From: Arthrobacter globiformis
GTDB lineage: Bacteria > Actinomycetota > Actinomycetes > Actinomycetales > Micrococcaceae
DNA: 64,000 nucleotides
Direction of reading: 5' to 3'
NCBI RefSeq assembly: GCF_030818015.1
Contig: NZ_JAUSZX010000001.1
Coordinates: forward strand, 372,001-436,000
How positions within the stretch are numbered: position 1 is the first letter of the stretch; every line of letters begins with the position of its first letter. The translations under genes and the position numbers were made by a program. Shown here one piece after another: positions 42,640 through 51,182 of the stretch. Below the pieces are notes generated by a model. That model made no database searches. It was not told the origin of the DNA and worked only from the letters and a program-made list of their open reading frames with translations.

Positions 42640-43689
42640 TTACCTGGTTGCGGACTTGCTGGTGACGGAGCGAATCAGAGGCGCGCAACTGCTGCGCGGC
42701 ACGAAATCCGCCTTGACTTCTATGGTCCTGGCGCCGGCGGGGAGCCTGCCCTGCATGCGTCCGAGGACGAGTTCAAGCGAGTGCACCGCGAGCATGCCGA
42801 TGGGCTGCCGGATCACGCTGAGCGGGGGATTCGTCAGTTCGGTCCACGGATTGTCGTCAAAGACGATAACCGAGAGGTCCTCGGGTATGCGCACGCCCAT
42901 CTGCACGAGGCGGCGGACGGAGCTTTGCACCTGGGCCGTGTTGGCGACGATGAGTCCGGTGGGTGGATCCGCGAGTGCCAGAAGGGACCCGACGGCGTCG
43001 CCCCCGCCGTCCCCGCGGAAAGGCACATCCCTGACCAGCATGGGATCGACCGGGATGGAGACGCTTTCGTGGGCGGCCCGGTAGCCGCCGATCCGTGAAC
43101 GCCCGGTGGAGGTGCTTGCCGGGCCCGTTATCAGGGCGATCCGCTCGTGGCCGAGGGCGAGGAGGTGGTCGGTTGCGCGCCGGGCCGAGTCGGAGTTTTC
43201 GATGCTGACGACGTCGACGTCGCCAAGCTCCGCAATGGCGCGGTCAACGAAAACAACGTTGACCCCGAGGTCCCGCAGGCGGTCCCATTTCTCGACGTTT
43301 CCGCCCGTTGGGGTGGCAATAACGCCACCCACCGAGCGGTCAAGAAGCGTGTCCAGGGATTCGGCCTCAAGGTGCGGGTCCTCCTGGGTGGTCATGACCA
43401 CCACCTGCACGCCGTGGCTGCGGGCCTCCCACACCACGCGGTCCGCCAGCTGGGCGAAAAACGGGTTGGCAAGGTCCGTGACCACCAGGCCGACGGTGAG
43501 GGCGTGGCCGGCGCTGAGCTCACGCGCCGCAGCACGGGGGCGGTAACCGAGTTCACTGATGACGTTCAGTACCTGTTCGCGCTTGGCCGGCGCGACGGGG
43601 CCGGAGTCCGGGTTCAGCACCCGCGACACCACGGATACGGAGACCCCCGCCGCTGCCGCCACGTCGCGGATAGTGGGCGCCTTCTTCAA
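42640..43689 (-). CDS. LacI-family regulator of the TRAP/dehydrogenase operon
   Basis: About 349 residues using TTG 43689, chosen because AAGGAGGA lies 3 bp upstream and the LacI HTH (TIRDVAAAAGVSVSVVSRVL) begins at once. The frame upstream to 43791 runs through the operator and is not coding. The sugar-binding domain is complete (LGHERIALITGPASTSTGRSR; LSVIVFDDNPWTELTNPPLSVI). Divergent from the COG4091/TRAP operon with a perfect 16-bp palindrome between, so it very likely represses that operon and itself. Confidence 0.92.
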   Translation of the reverse strand: MKKAPTIRDVAAAAGVSVSVVSRVLNPDSGPVAPAKREQVLNVISELGYRPRAAARELSAGHALTVGLVVTDLANPFFAQLADRVVWEARSHGVQVVVMTTQEDPHLEAESLDTLLDRSVGGVIATPTGGNVEKWDRLRDLGVNVVFVDRAIAELGDVDVVSIENSDSARRATDHLLALGHERIALITGPASTSTGRSRIGGYRAAHESVSIPVDPMLVRDVPFRGDGGGDAVGSLLALADPPTGLIVANTAQVQSSVRRLVQMGVRIPEDLSVIVFDDNPWTELTNPPLSVIRQPIGMLAVHSLELVLGRMQGRLPAGARTIEVKADFVPRSSCAPLIRSVTSKSATR

Positions 43690-43758
43690 TGCTCCTCCTT
43701 GCGGCCGGTGGGGTTCACCGACATCTGTTGACACAGCGTAACACTGACTGGTACAAAA

Positions 43759-43774
43759 GTGGAACCGGTTCCAC
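43759..43774. promoter_or_regulatory. LacI-type operator, perfect 16-bp palindrome
   Basis: GTGGAACCGGTTCCAC, a textbook LacI/GalR-class operator with central CCGG. It sits 70 bp upstream of the LacI start and 122 bp upstream of the dehydrogenase start and can control both. Confidence 0.85.
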
Positions 43775-43778
43775 TCGG

Positions 43779-43814
43779 TAACCCAGATCACAGCTTCTGC
43801 TAACCCAGATCACA
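43779..43814. repeat. 14-bp direct repeat, possible activator site
   Basis: TAACCCAGATCACA occurs identically at 43779-43792 and 43801-43814, start-to-start distance 22 bp (about two helical turns), just downstream of the LacI palindrome. The TCACA ends resemble CRP/GlxR half-sites, but in direct rather than inverted order. Protein unknown. Confidence 0.6.
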
Positions 43815-43895
43815 AACAGTGCGACGAAGAGGTTTGCTCCACCACAAGGTGGACGGCCATCTCTCTTCGGTCAGACATCAATCAGAGAGATCCCC

Positions 43896-45248
43896 ATGAA
43901 CCTTCACAAGCTTCTTAGCGACCGCGAGAACCAGGGCCGCCCGATCCGCGTCGGACTCATCGGTGCCGGCCGGTACGGCACCATGTACCTTGCCCAGGCA
44001 AACAACATCCCGGGCATCCACGTTGTTGCCATCGCTGACATCAATGTGAAGCGGGCAGAAGGTGCCTTCGAGCTGGTCGGATGGCCCCAGCACCAGATCG
44101 CCCCGGACATCGCCACCGCGCTGGAAAACCGCTCCACCACCATCGTGGCAAACGCGGACGAGCTGTTCGACGTCGACATCGACGTCATCGTTGAAGCCAC
44201 CGGCAACCCGATCGTCGGCGTGAAGCACGCGCTCCGCGCCATCGAAACCAAGAAGCACATCATCATGGTCACGGTCGAGGCCGACGCCCTGGCCGGTCCG
44301 GCCCTCGCCAAGCGTGCGGAAGAAGCCGGCGTCGTCTATTCCATGGCGTACGGCGACCAGCCGGCCCTCATCATGGAACTGGTGGACTGGGCCCGGACCA
44401 GCGGCTTTGACGTCGTCTGCGCCGGCAAGGGCGCCAAGTACCTCGAGCACTACCACGAGATGAACCCGGACAACGTCTGGGATAACTGGGAGTTCTCCAA
44501 GGAGCTCACCGACTCCGGCCAACTCAACCCGTACATGCACACCTCCTTCCGTGACGGCACCAAGGCCTCCATCGAAATGGCCGCTGTCGCCAACGGCGCG
44601 GGCCTGACCCCCTCTGACAACGGCCTGAGCTTTACGCCGGGCGACGTGGAGGAAATCGCCACGATCTGCCGCCCTGCCGACGTCGGCGGCGCCCTCGCCC
44701 ACGAAGGAAGCGTTGACGTCATGTCCAGCGTCAACCGCGACGGAAGCTGGATCAGCCACAACACCCAGGAGGGCGTGTTCGTCGTCGTCAAGGCAACCAA
44801 CGGCTACGTCTCCGGCTGCTTCAACGAATACCCCTGGCACCCGGACCCCACCGGCCAGTACGCAGCCTTGTACCGCCCGTACCACTACGTGGGTCTCGAA
44901 CTGAACATGTCCATCGCCAACGCAGCCCTTCGCGGCATCGCGACCGGTTCCCCGGTCGGGTTCTTCGGCGACGTCGTTGCGACGGCGAAGAAGGACCTCA
45001 AGGCTGGCGAATTCCTCGACGGCGAAGGCGGCTTCACGGTGTGGGGCAAGCTCGTCTCGGCCAAGCACTCGGTGGAAATTGGCGCCCTGCCGGTAGCCCT
45101 CGCCCACCACGTCGAGCTGCGTTCCGACATCGCCAAGGGCGCAACTGTGCGGTGGGAAGACGTCATCATGGACGACTCGCTGTCCCAGGCCCTCGAGCTG
45201 CGCCGCGAGACCGAAGCGCTCGTCTCGGAAGCCGCCCTGAGCGCCTGA
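43896..45248 (+). CDS. COG4091-type NAD(P)-dependent dehydrogenase with C-terminal SAF domain
   Basis: 450 residues. Rossmann domain (RVGLIGAGRYGTMYLAQANN) like homoserine dehydrogenase, a middle catalytic part (VEADALAGPALAKRAEEAGVVYSMAYGDQP; GAKYLEHYHEMNPDNVWDNW), and a C-terminal SAF (antifreeze-like) domain ~370-445 (LKAGEFLDGEGGFTVWGKLV; LRSDIAKGATVRWEDV). The family is annotated as predicted homoserine dehydrogenase but occurs in catabolic loci. Here it leads an operon with a TRAP transporter and a GarR-like dehydrogenase under LacI control, so it probably acts on an imported sugar acid or polyol acid. Confidence 0.88.
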   Translation: MNLHKLLSDRENQGRPIRVGLIGAGRYGTMYLAQANNIPGIHVVAIADINVKRAEGAFELVGWPQHQIAPDIATALENRSTTIVANADELFDVDIDVIVEATGNPIVGVKHALRAIETKKHIIMVTVEADALAGPALAKRAEEAGVVYSMAYGDQPALIMELVDWARTSGFDVVCAGKGAKYLEHYHEMNPDNVWDNWEFSKELTDSGQLNPYMHTSFRDGTKASIEMAAVANGAGLTPSDNGLSFTPGDVEEIATICRPADVGGALAHEGSVDVMSSVNRDGSWISHNTQEGVFVVVKATNGYVSGCFNEYPWHPDPTGQYAALYRPYHYVGLELNMSIANAALRGIATGSPVGFFGDVVATAKKDLKAGEFLDGEGGFTVWGKLVSAKHSVEIGALPVALAHHVELRSDIAKGATVRWEDVIMDDSLSQALELRRETEALVSEAALSA

Positions 45249-45274
45249 TTACCCGCATTACCCCCTCCGGGCGA

Positions 45275-45301
45275 GGCGCGGGATCCCTGTCATCCCGCGC
45301 C
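45275..45301 (+). terminator. Intra-operon hairpin, probable attenuator
   Basis: Stem GGCGCGGGAT/ATCCCGCGCC with a 7-nt loop, flanked by CCGG/CCGG that can extend the pairing. It lies between the dehydrogenase and the TRAP binding-protein gene. No U-tract, so more likely an mRNA processing or stability element that raises the binding-protein level than a full stop. Confidence 0.6.
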
Positions 45302-45338
45302 TGCCGGAAAGACTCCTTCCAATGAAGAAAGGCACCAC

Positions 45339-46361
45339 ATGAACACGAAGACCCGCGCCCTCACCGGAGTGCTGGCCACCACCCTCGCCGCCACCCTCCT
45401 CGCCGGATGCGCTTCCGGGGCTCCGGGCGGCGGCGCCCCGGTGGCCAAGATCCAGCTGTCCATCCCGGACCCGCTGACCTCCTCGGTGGGAGTCTCCGCC
45501 CAGCACTTCGCCGACCAGGTGAAGAAGACCTCCAACGGCTCCGTGGTTGTCACGGTGGTACCGAACGGAACGAGCTTCAGCGGGGACCAGAACGCTGCCG
45601 TCACGAGGCTGCAGGGCGGCTCGCTGGACGCGCTGATCCTGTCGACGTCGGTTTACGCGTCCGTGGTGCCCGAGATGAACGCCATAAGCATCCCCTACCT
45701 CTTTGATGACACGAAGGAAGAGGCGGCGTTCCTGGCCGGCAAGCCCGGCGACGTCCTGAAGGAAAAGCTCAAGGAGAAGAACACCGTCGCGCTGTCCTTC
45801 CTTACCAGAACCGGCCGCCAGATCACCAACTCCGAACGGCCCATCGAGCAGCCGTCGGACCTCAAGGGCCTGAAGATCCGCGTTCCCGGGAACCCGCTGT
45901 GGACCGACTTCTTCGGCAAGCTGGGCGCCAGCCCCACCACCATGGCGTTCTCCGAGGTCTTCACCGGCCTGCAGACCGGAACCATCGACGGGCAGGAAAA
46001 CCCGATCGAGGTGCCGTGGACCAACAAGTTCTCCGAGGTCCAGAAGTACGTCTCGCTGACGCACCACATCAATGACGCCTGGGTCCTTGCCCTGTCATCG
46101 AAGAAGTGGGATTCCCTCACCGAGGACCAGAAGAAGGTCCTGACGGACGCCTCGGCCGAGACGGCCACCTTCAAGACCGAGTACGACGCCGAGCAGTCAG
46201 AGAAGCAGCTGGCCGAGCTTACCGCCAAGGGCATGAAGGCCAATGAGCCCACCGCCGCCGGACTCGAGCAGTTCAAGGCCATTTCCAAGAGCCTCTACCC
46301 GGACTTCTCGAAGCTGATCGGCAAGGAATTCTTCGACCAGGCGATTGCCGCAGCCAAGTAA
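45339..46361 (+). CDS. dctP: TRAP transporter substrate-binding lipoprotein (DctP family)
   Basis: 340 residues. Lipobox TLLAGC (Cys ~24), which anchors it outside the membrane as expected in a Gram-positive. DctP fold: FADQVKKTSNGSVVVTVVPNG, LTRTGRQITNSERPIEQPSDLKGLKIRVPGNPL (the conserved Arg that clamps the ligand carboxylate) and GLQTGTIDGQENPIEVPW. Captures a carboxylate substrate and feeds the DctQM permease. GAAAGG before ATG 45339. Confidence 0.93.
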   Translation: MNTKTRALTGVLATTLAATLLAGCASGAPGGGAPVAKIQLSIPDPLTSSVGVSAQHFADQVKKTSNGSVVVTVVPNGTSFSGDQNAAVTRLQGGSLDALILSTSVYASVVPEMNAISIPYLFDDTKEEAAFLAGKPGDVLKEKLKEKNTVALSFLTRTGRQITNSERPIEQPSDLKGLKIRVPGNPLWTDFFGKLGASPTTMAFSEVFTGLQTGTIDGQENPIEVPWTNKFSEVQKYVSLTHHINDAWVLALSSKKWDSLTEDQKKVLTDASAETATFKTEYDAEQSEKQLAELTAKGMKANEPTAAGLEQFKAISKSLYPDFSKLIGKEFFDQAIAAAK

Positions 46362-46369
46362 AACCCTTT

Positions 46370-46403
46370 GAGGGCCGGAGCGCAGTCCGGCGCTCCGGCC
46401 CTC
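46370..46403 (+). terminator. Hairpin between dctP and the fused permease gene
   Basis: 14-bp perfect stem GAGGGCCGGAGCGC/GCGCTCCGGCCCTC with a short loop, 8 bp after the dctP stop. No U-tract. It probably protects the dctP message 3' end and reduces read-through into dctQM, the usual stoichiometry control. Confidence 0.7.
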
Positions 46404-46458
46404 AGCAAGCATCCCCGCACTCCGCATCCCGCTCTCAACGTTGACAGTCTGGAAGAAC

Positions 46459-48378
46459 ATGGAACATACACTCGCCCCCCAGGAACTCGAAGAGGTCCTT
46501 CCGTCTGATGCGGAAGAGATTCTCCACCACGGGCACGTCGCACCGCGCTGGAGCGGGGCCATCTGGCTGGACAAGGCCCTGGAATGGACCGTAGGCGCGG
46601 CGATCCTCGCAGAGCTCGTCGTGATCCTGCTGAACATCACGGTCAGGGTCGTCACGGGTGATTCTGTGCTCTGGACCCAGGAAGTGTCGGAAATCGCGCT
46701 CCTGACCATCGCCTTCATCGGCGGTGCAATCGCCTATCCCAAGGGCGCGCACATGGCCGTCCAGGCCCTGATCATGCGGCTCCCGGCCAACTGGAAGCCC
46801 TACCTGGCGGCCGTCGTCGACTGCCTCGTCTTCGTCATGAGTGCGGGTGCCTTTGCGCTCTTCGTTCCCACCCTCGTCCAGCAGCTCGAGGAAAAAACAC
46901 CGATCCTCCAGCTGCCGGTCTTCTGGGTGTCGCTGCCCTTCTCAATCGGCATGGTGCTCATCGCCTGGTTCGCCGTCCTGAAACTCTGGCGCCAACCGCG
47001 CCGCGCCGTCCTGGTCGGGGCCGGGATCACCGCAGTCCTGGCCGCCGTCGTTGTCCTGTCCCAGCCGCTGTTCTACTACGCCTCACCCAACCTCCTGCTC
47101 GGCGTGGTCCTGGTTGCCCTGTTCGCCCTGCTGTTCCTCGGCCTGCCCATCGCTTTCGTCCTCGCATTGGCTTCCGGCATTTACCTCTATCTCGGCGGCA
47201 TCTCCGAGGTCAGCGCCATCCCGATCGGCATGGCCTCCGGGGCCAAGGGCTTCGTGCTGCTGGCCATCCCGTTCTTCATCCTCGCCGGAACCGTCATGAA
47301 CTCCGCCGGCCTGACCCTGCCACTCGCCAAGCTGGTGGACGCGCTCATCGGCCACCTTCGGGGCGGTCTGCTCCAGGTGGTCGTCGTGACCATGTACATC
47401 TTCTCCGGCATCTCCGGGTCCAAGGTCGCGGACGTCGCGGCCGTAGGCACCACCATGCGCGGCATGCTCGAGGAACGAAAGTACCCGCGCGGCGAGGTGG
47501 TGGCGGTGCTGTCCGCCTCGGCCATCATGGGTGAGACCATCCCGCCGAGCATCGTCCTGCTCATCATGGGCTCCATCACCACGATCTCCACCACCACACT
47601 GTTCCTCGCCGGCTTCGTTCCGGCCGCCTTCCTGGCCCTGGTCGTCATGGCGCTCGTCTTCTTCCGCGCCAGGAAGCAGGGCGGCGTCGCCAGCCCCAAG
47701 GCAACCTGGCGTGCCCGCGGTTCCGCCACGTTCTTCGCCATCCCGACGCTGCTGCTTCCGGTAGGCATGGTGGTGGGCATCCTGAGTGGCTTCGCCACCC
47801 CCACCGAGGTGTCCTCGGTCGCCGTCGCCTATGCCTTCGTCCTTGCCGCCGCCTACCGGCGCGGCAGCAAGCGGCTGCTGGGCGATACGCTGCGGGAAAC
47901 AACGACGACGGCGGGCATGGTTCTGTTCATCATCGCTGCCGCGTCGCCGCTGGCCCAGACTCTTGCCCTCGCCGGTGTCTCCCAGCAGATTCACGACCTC
48001 ATGTCCGGTCTGGGCGACTCACCCATTCTCTTCATGCTGTTCACCGTGGTGCTGCTGATCATCATGGGCCAGCTGCTGGAGGGCCTGCCCGCCGTTCTGA
48101 TCTTCGCGCCGCTGCTTCTGCCCATCGCCACCGAATTCGGCGTCAACCCGGTGCAGTACGCCATGGTCCTGATCATTTCCATGGGCATCGGTTCATTCGC
48201 CCCGCCGGCCGGCGTCGGCTTCTACGTTGCCTGCGCAACCGGACTCGAGACCGTGGAAAAGAGCCTCAAGCATTTCTGGCCGTACCTCATCGCCGTCTTC
48301 ATCGGGCTGCTGGTGCTTGCCGCCGTTCCGTGGTTCAGCACCTTCCTGCCTGCCATGGCCGGACTCATTCCCTTCTAA
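46459..48378 (+). CDS. TRAP transporter permease, fused DctQ-DctM
   Basis: 639 residues from ATG 46459 (the frame is open to a TTG at 46441, but TGGAAG precedes the ATG). Small DctQ subunit ~1-175 with four membrane segments (DSVLWTQEVSEIALLTIAFIGGAIAYPKGAHMA) is joined to the large DctM subunit ~200-639 with ~12 segments (LFLGLPIAFVLALASGIYLYL; GETIPPSIVLLIMGS; GVNPVQYAMVLIISMGIGSFAPPAGVGFY). Na+-driven uptake of the ligand held by DctP. Q-M fusions are common. Confidence 0.94.
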   Translation: MEHTLAPQELEEVLPSDAEEILHHGHVAPRWSGAIWLDKALEWTVGAAILAELVVILLNITVRVVTGDSVLWTQEVSEIALLTIAFIGGAIAYPKGAHMAVQALIMRLPANWKPYLAAVVDCLVFVMSAGAFALFVPTLVQQLEEKTPILQLPVFWVSLPFSIGMVLIAWFAVLKLWRQPRRAVLVGAGITAVLAAVVVLSQPLFYYASPNLLLGVVLVALFALLFLGLPIAFVLALASGIYLYLGGISEVSAIPIGMASGAKGFVLLAIPFFILAGTVMNSAGLTLPLAKLVDALIGHLRGGLLQVVVVTMYIFSGISGSKVADVAAVGTTMRGMLEERKYPRGEVVAVLSASAIMGETIPPSIVLLIMGSITTISTTTLFLAGFVPAAFLALVVMALVFFRARKQGGVASPKATWRARGSATFFAIPTLLLPVGMVVGILSGFATPTEVSSVAVAYAFVLAAAYRRGSKRLLGDTLRETTTTAGMVLFIIAAASPLAQTLALAGVSQQIHDLMSGLGDSPILFMLFTVVLLIIMGQLLEGLPAVLIFAPLLLPIATEFGVNPVQYAMVLIISMGIGSFAPPAGVGFYVACATGLETVEKSLKHFWPYLIAVFIGLLVLAAVPWFSTFLPAMAGLIPF

Positions 48379-48383
48379 CGAAC

Positions 48384-49289
48384 ATGAGCACAGTGACAGA
48401 CACACAGAACGAATTGATGTCCGTTGCCCTGCTGGGCACCGGCCCGATGGGCGCCCCGATCGCCAGGAACATCCTGGCCGCCGGCGTTCCGCTCACGATC
48501 TGGAACCGCACCGCGGAAAAGGCGAGGGCCATCGGCGGGGGACGGGTGGCCGGCACACCGGCGGAGGCTGCGGCCGGCGTCGTCCTGACCGTCCTGCCGG
48601 ACCTGCCGCAAGTCGCCAGCCTGCTGCCCGGCGAGGACGGACTGCTGGCCGGGTGGAAGGCGGCCGGCATCGAGGAACCGGTCCTGGTCATCCACGGAAC
48701 AGTGTCCCCGGTGGCAGTGGCTCGGTTCGCCGGGGACTGCAAGGACCGGCACGGGGTGACGGTGGTGGACGCGCCGCTTAGCGGCGGAACCATCGGAGCC
48801 GAGGAAGGCCGGCTGAGCACCATGGCCGGAGGGCCGCGCGACACCGTGCGGCGCCTCCTGCCGCTCTTCGCGCTCTACAGTTCCACGGTCGTCTGGTTCG
48901 GCGAAGCCGGTGCAGGGTCCACGGCCAAGGCCTGCAACCAGATCGTGGTGTCCGCCACGGTCACGGCCCTGGCCGAGGCGATGGCTGTCGCCACTGCCAC
49001 CGGTCTTGACCCTGAGAAGGTGCAGTCCATTCTGGCGGGCGGGCTGGCGAATTCGGAGGTGCTCCGGCAAAAGGGGCAGCGCTGGATCGACGGGGACTTC
49101 GAAGGCGGCGGCTCCGCGAAAAACCAGCTGAAGGACCTGAACTTCATCGCCGAGATCGCCAAGGACGCCGGGCTGGAGCTGCCGGTCTCCGCCAGCGTCC
49201 GCGGTGCCTTTGAGCTCATGGTGGAGGCAGGCGACGGCGACCTGGACCACACCGGGATCTACCGGACGGTCCTGGGGCGGTCAGGGTAA
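48384..49289 (+). CDS. Beta-hydroxyacid dehydrogenase (3-hydroxyisobutyrate / tartronate-semialdehyde reductase family)
   Basis: 301 residues from ATG 48384, 5 bp after the permease stop. Motifs of the family in order: LLGTGPMGAPIARNILAAG (NAD site), DAPLSGGTIGAEEGRLSTMAGG (substrate loop), GSTAKACNQIV (catalytic Lys) and KNQLKDLNFIAEIAKDAG. Interconverts a beta-hydroxy acid and its semialdehyde with NAD(P). In this operon it would be the second redox step on the TRAP substrate. Four- or three-carbon sugar acids are plausible. Confidence 0.92.
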   Translation: MSTVTDTQNELMSVALLGTGPMGAPIARNILAAGVPLTIWNRTAEKARAIGGGRVAGTPAEAAAGVVLTVLPDLPQVASLLPGEDGLLAGWKAAGIEEPVLVIHGTVSPVAVARFAGDCKDRHGVTVVDAPLSGGTIGAEEGRLSTMAGGPRDTVRRLLPLFALYSSTVVWFGEAGAGSTAKACNQIVVSATVTALAEAMAVATATGLDPEKVQSILAGGLANSEVLRQKGQRWIDGDFEGGGSAKNQLKDLNFIAEIAKDAGLELPVSASVRGAFELMVEAGDGDLDHTGIYRTVLGRSG

Positions 49290-49332
49290 CGGCGGCCGGG
49301 TGTGGTGCGCAGGTACGTGGATCTCACGGGCG

Positions 49333-49800
49333 TCATGCTCTGAGGTGCTCGAGCAGCGCGTCGAGAATCGGCAGCTGGCCTTTGACCAGCTTGGTGCGGG
49401 CTACGGGTTCGCTGATCCACTCGGCGCGGTCAATCTCGGGGAAGTGCTGGACCGACCCGGACCCCTTGGGCCACTCCAGCGGAAACGTGTTGCTCAGGAT
49501 TTTCTCGGGAGCGAAGGCGGATTCGGCCGTGAATGCGGTGATGAGCTTGCCTGAGGGCTGCCGGAACGTGCCGAGCAGCACATAGTCCGCGGAAGGCGCC
49601 GGGACGCCCATTTCCTCCGCGAACTCACGCTGCGCGGCCGCGAGCGGATCCTCCTCCTCAAGGTACTCGCCCTTGGGAATCGACCAGGCGCGCTCGTCCT
49701 TGCGCTCCCAGAAGGGCCCGCCCATGTGGGCGATCCACACTTCCACTTCCGCCCCGCTGTTCTGCCGATACAGCAGAAGGCCTGCACTCCTGACAGCCAT
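49333..49800 (-). CDS. NUDIX hydrolase
   Basis: 155 residues from ATG 49800 with AGGAGGG ahead; a longer frame upstream belongs to the remnant region. The Nudix box reads G-EYLEE-E-DPLAAAQ-REFAEEMGV, matching GX5EX7REUXEEXGU. Substrate region: VRSAGLLLYRQNSGAEVEVWIAHMGGPFW. Relatives with this N-terminus hydrolyse nucleoside diphosphate compounds; specificity is unknown. Monocistronic. Confidence 0.92.
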   Translation of the reverse strand: MAVRSAGLLLYRQNSGAEVEVWIAHMGGPFWERKDERAWSIPKGEYLEEEDPLAAAQREFAEEMGVPAPSADYVLLGTFRQPSGKLITAFTAESAFAPEKILSNTFPLEWPKGSGSVQHFPEIDRAEWISEPVARTKLVKGQLPILDALLEHLRA

Positions 49801-49820
49801 GTTGCCCTCCTGCCCCAAGG

Positions 49821-50014
49821 CTACCCCCGGGATGCCGGCAAAGACCGGCGGGTGCCGCGTCCGGCGAGCAGAATGGCCGCCACGTTCGTGGCGACGATGA
49901 CCGCCATGCCCAGCCACTCGTGGAATACGAGGAACTGTCCCAGCACGATTGTTCCGGTCGGTCGGTCGCGGCGCTTGAACGCGCCCTCGGGGTGCGCGTT
50001 TTCCAGCGGACGAC
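49821..50014 (-). pseudogene. Remnant of an EamA/DMT transporter (C-terminus only)
   Basis: The minus-strand frame ends GTIVLGQFLVFHEWLGMAVIV then ATNVAAILLAGRG and a stop at 49821, fitting the last two helices of EamA-type transporters. Everything before about 49970 is unlike the family, and at 50014/50015 the sequence switches into a copy of an ABC permease gene. Only ~45-60 of ~300 codons survive. Confidence 0.6.
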
Positions 50015-50243
50015 GGTGACGCAGACGGCGGCGAAGGTTGCGGTCCAGTCGACCTTGCCCATGGCGCCGATGTAGTTCTGCAGGCCCAGCGGAATCGTCT
50101 TCAGTTCCTCTGACAGGACGAAGGTATTGGCGAAGATGAAGTCGTTCCAGATAAAGATGCTGTTGACCAGTACGACTGTTACCACGGTGTTCAGTGACAG
50201 CGGGAGCGTGATCAGCCCGAAGATCCGGTACGGCCCTGCTCCG
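50015..50243 (-). repeat. 229-bp copy of an ABC permease gene fragment (copy 1)
   Basis: Same sequence and orientation as 52382-52610 inside the intact permease gene, with two differences noticed (near 50131 and 50179). It encodes an internal/C-terminal piece of that permease (LNTVVTVVLVNSIFIWNDFI) without start or stop of its own. It ends exactly where the LysR remnant begins, so it looks like filler DNA copied into a deletion. Confidence 0.93.
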
Positions 50244-50460
50244 CCCCGTTCAGGGAGTGGACGACTGGCTGACACTGATCTCCACCGGACAGGCGATGGG
50301 GATGTCCTCGGAGGCGACGGCGACGCAGTACCCGAGGCCCGGTGTGGTCTACAAGGTTGTCCGGGACGCCCCGCCCATTTCCGTGTACCTCGCATACTGG
50401 AAAGACGATCCGTCGGTGCTCATCTCCGACTTTGCCCGCCTGGCGCGGCAAGGCTTATGA
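50244..50460 (+). pseudogene. Remnant of a LysR-family regulator (C-terminus only)
   Basis: In frame from the repeat boundary: RPVQGVDDWLTLISTGQAMGM, then SSEATATQYPRPGVVYKVVRD and APPISVYLAYWKDD, to a stop at 50460. This is the end of a LysR effector domain; about 70 of ~300 codons remain. The HTH and first subdomain are gone. A GTG at 50257 could start a short peptide but it would not be a regulator. The orientation relative to the EamA remnant is that of a divergent LysR/EamA pair whose shared 5' halves have been removed. Confidence 0.8.
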
Positions 50461-50614
50461 CGACGGCGACGCCCGCTGACCGGGGGCGGGCTCCACCGAG
50501 CTTCCTTCCGCGGATCGGGCTTGTTCCGCTGATCGAGATTGTCGAGATCAACGCGCCTTGCCCCGTCCCCTGAGCGGGGGGACACTGGAAAAAACTATGC
50601 GAAAGGAGTTTGTC

Positions 50615-50941
50615 GTGCGCAAGAGAACAGCCTGGATTGTTGGAGCCGCCGTTGCTGCGGTAGCTCTGGGAGGTGCATCGGTTGCAGCCGCTTCCGTCAA
50701 CCCCTTCGACGACGACACGACCACGACCGGTGGCACACAGCAGCCGCTGAACCAGGCCGATCGGGACAAAGCAGTCGACGCCGCAATGGCCAAGGTGGGC
50801 TCCGGGCAGGTTACGGAGGTCGAGCGGGGTGACAGCGCTGGTTCGTCCTATGAAGTGGAGATCCGGAAGAGCGACGGGTCCGAGGTGGAAGTCAACATCG
50901 GCGCCAACTTCCAGGTGCTAAGCCAGGGCGCCGACGACTGA
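50615..50941 (+). CDS. Small exported PepSY-like protein
   Basis: 108 residues from GTG 50615, with AAAGGAG 7 bp ahead (an ATG at 50597 is also in frame). Signal or anchor TAWIVGAAVAAVALGGASVAAA, an acidic/Thr linker, then one PepSY-like domain (ADRDKAVDAAMAKVGSGQVTEVE, SSYEVEIRKSDGSEVEVNIGANFQVL). PepSY domains inhibit peptidases or sense the envelope; the role here is unknown. Stands alone downstream of the remnant block. Confidence 0.8.
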   Translation: MRKRTAWIVGAAVAAVALGGASVAAASVNPFDDDTTTTGGTQQPLNQADRDKAVDAAMAKVGSGQVTEVERGDSAGSSYEVEIRKSDGSEVEVNIGANFQVLSQGADD

Positions 50942-51182
50942 CCGGCGCACGCAGAGCCACGTCGGTCAGCTGTTACCGGGGTGGACGAGGCTGTCGGAGT
51001 CTTGTTGATTTGCCGGTGCGTCTGCGAGTCCCGTCGGCGAAACGTCGAAGTCGTGGATGCTTTGGCGTTCGGTAGTGGCGGGGGAGATGCTGCTGGGAGC
51101 ACATCCTCCAGCACGGGGCCGCCGTGAAAACGGCCGCCGGGATCCTGGCCTTCGCCCGGGACTGACCGGCCGGGATGGGAGG

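Noticed and set aside
49658-50395. 245-codon minus-strand frame joining parts of several genes
   Set aside because: It is a chance read-through across the permease repeat, EamA remnant and Nudix gene in a mix of correct and wrong frames.
51034-51166. Short frame ending AAVKTAAGILAFARD before a stop at 51166
   Set aside because: It looks like the tail of some enzyme, but under 30 residues are protein-like and no family could be named; too weak to call a remnant.
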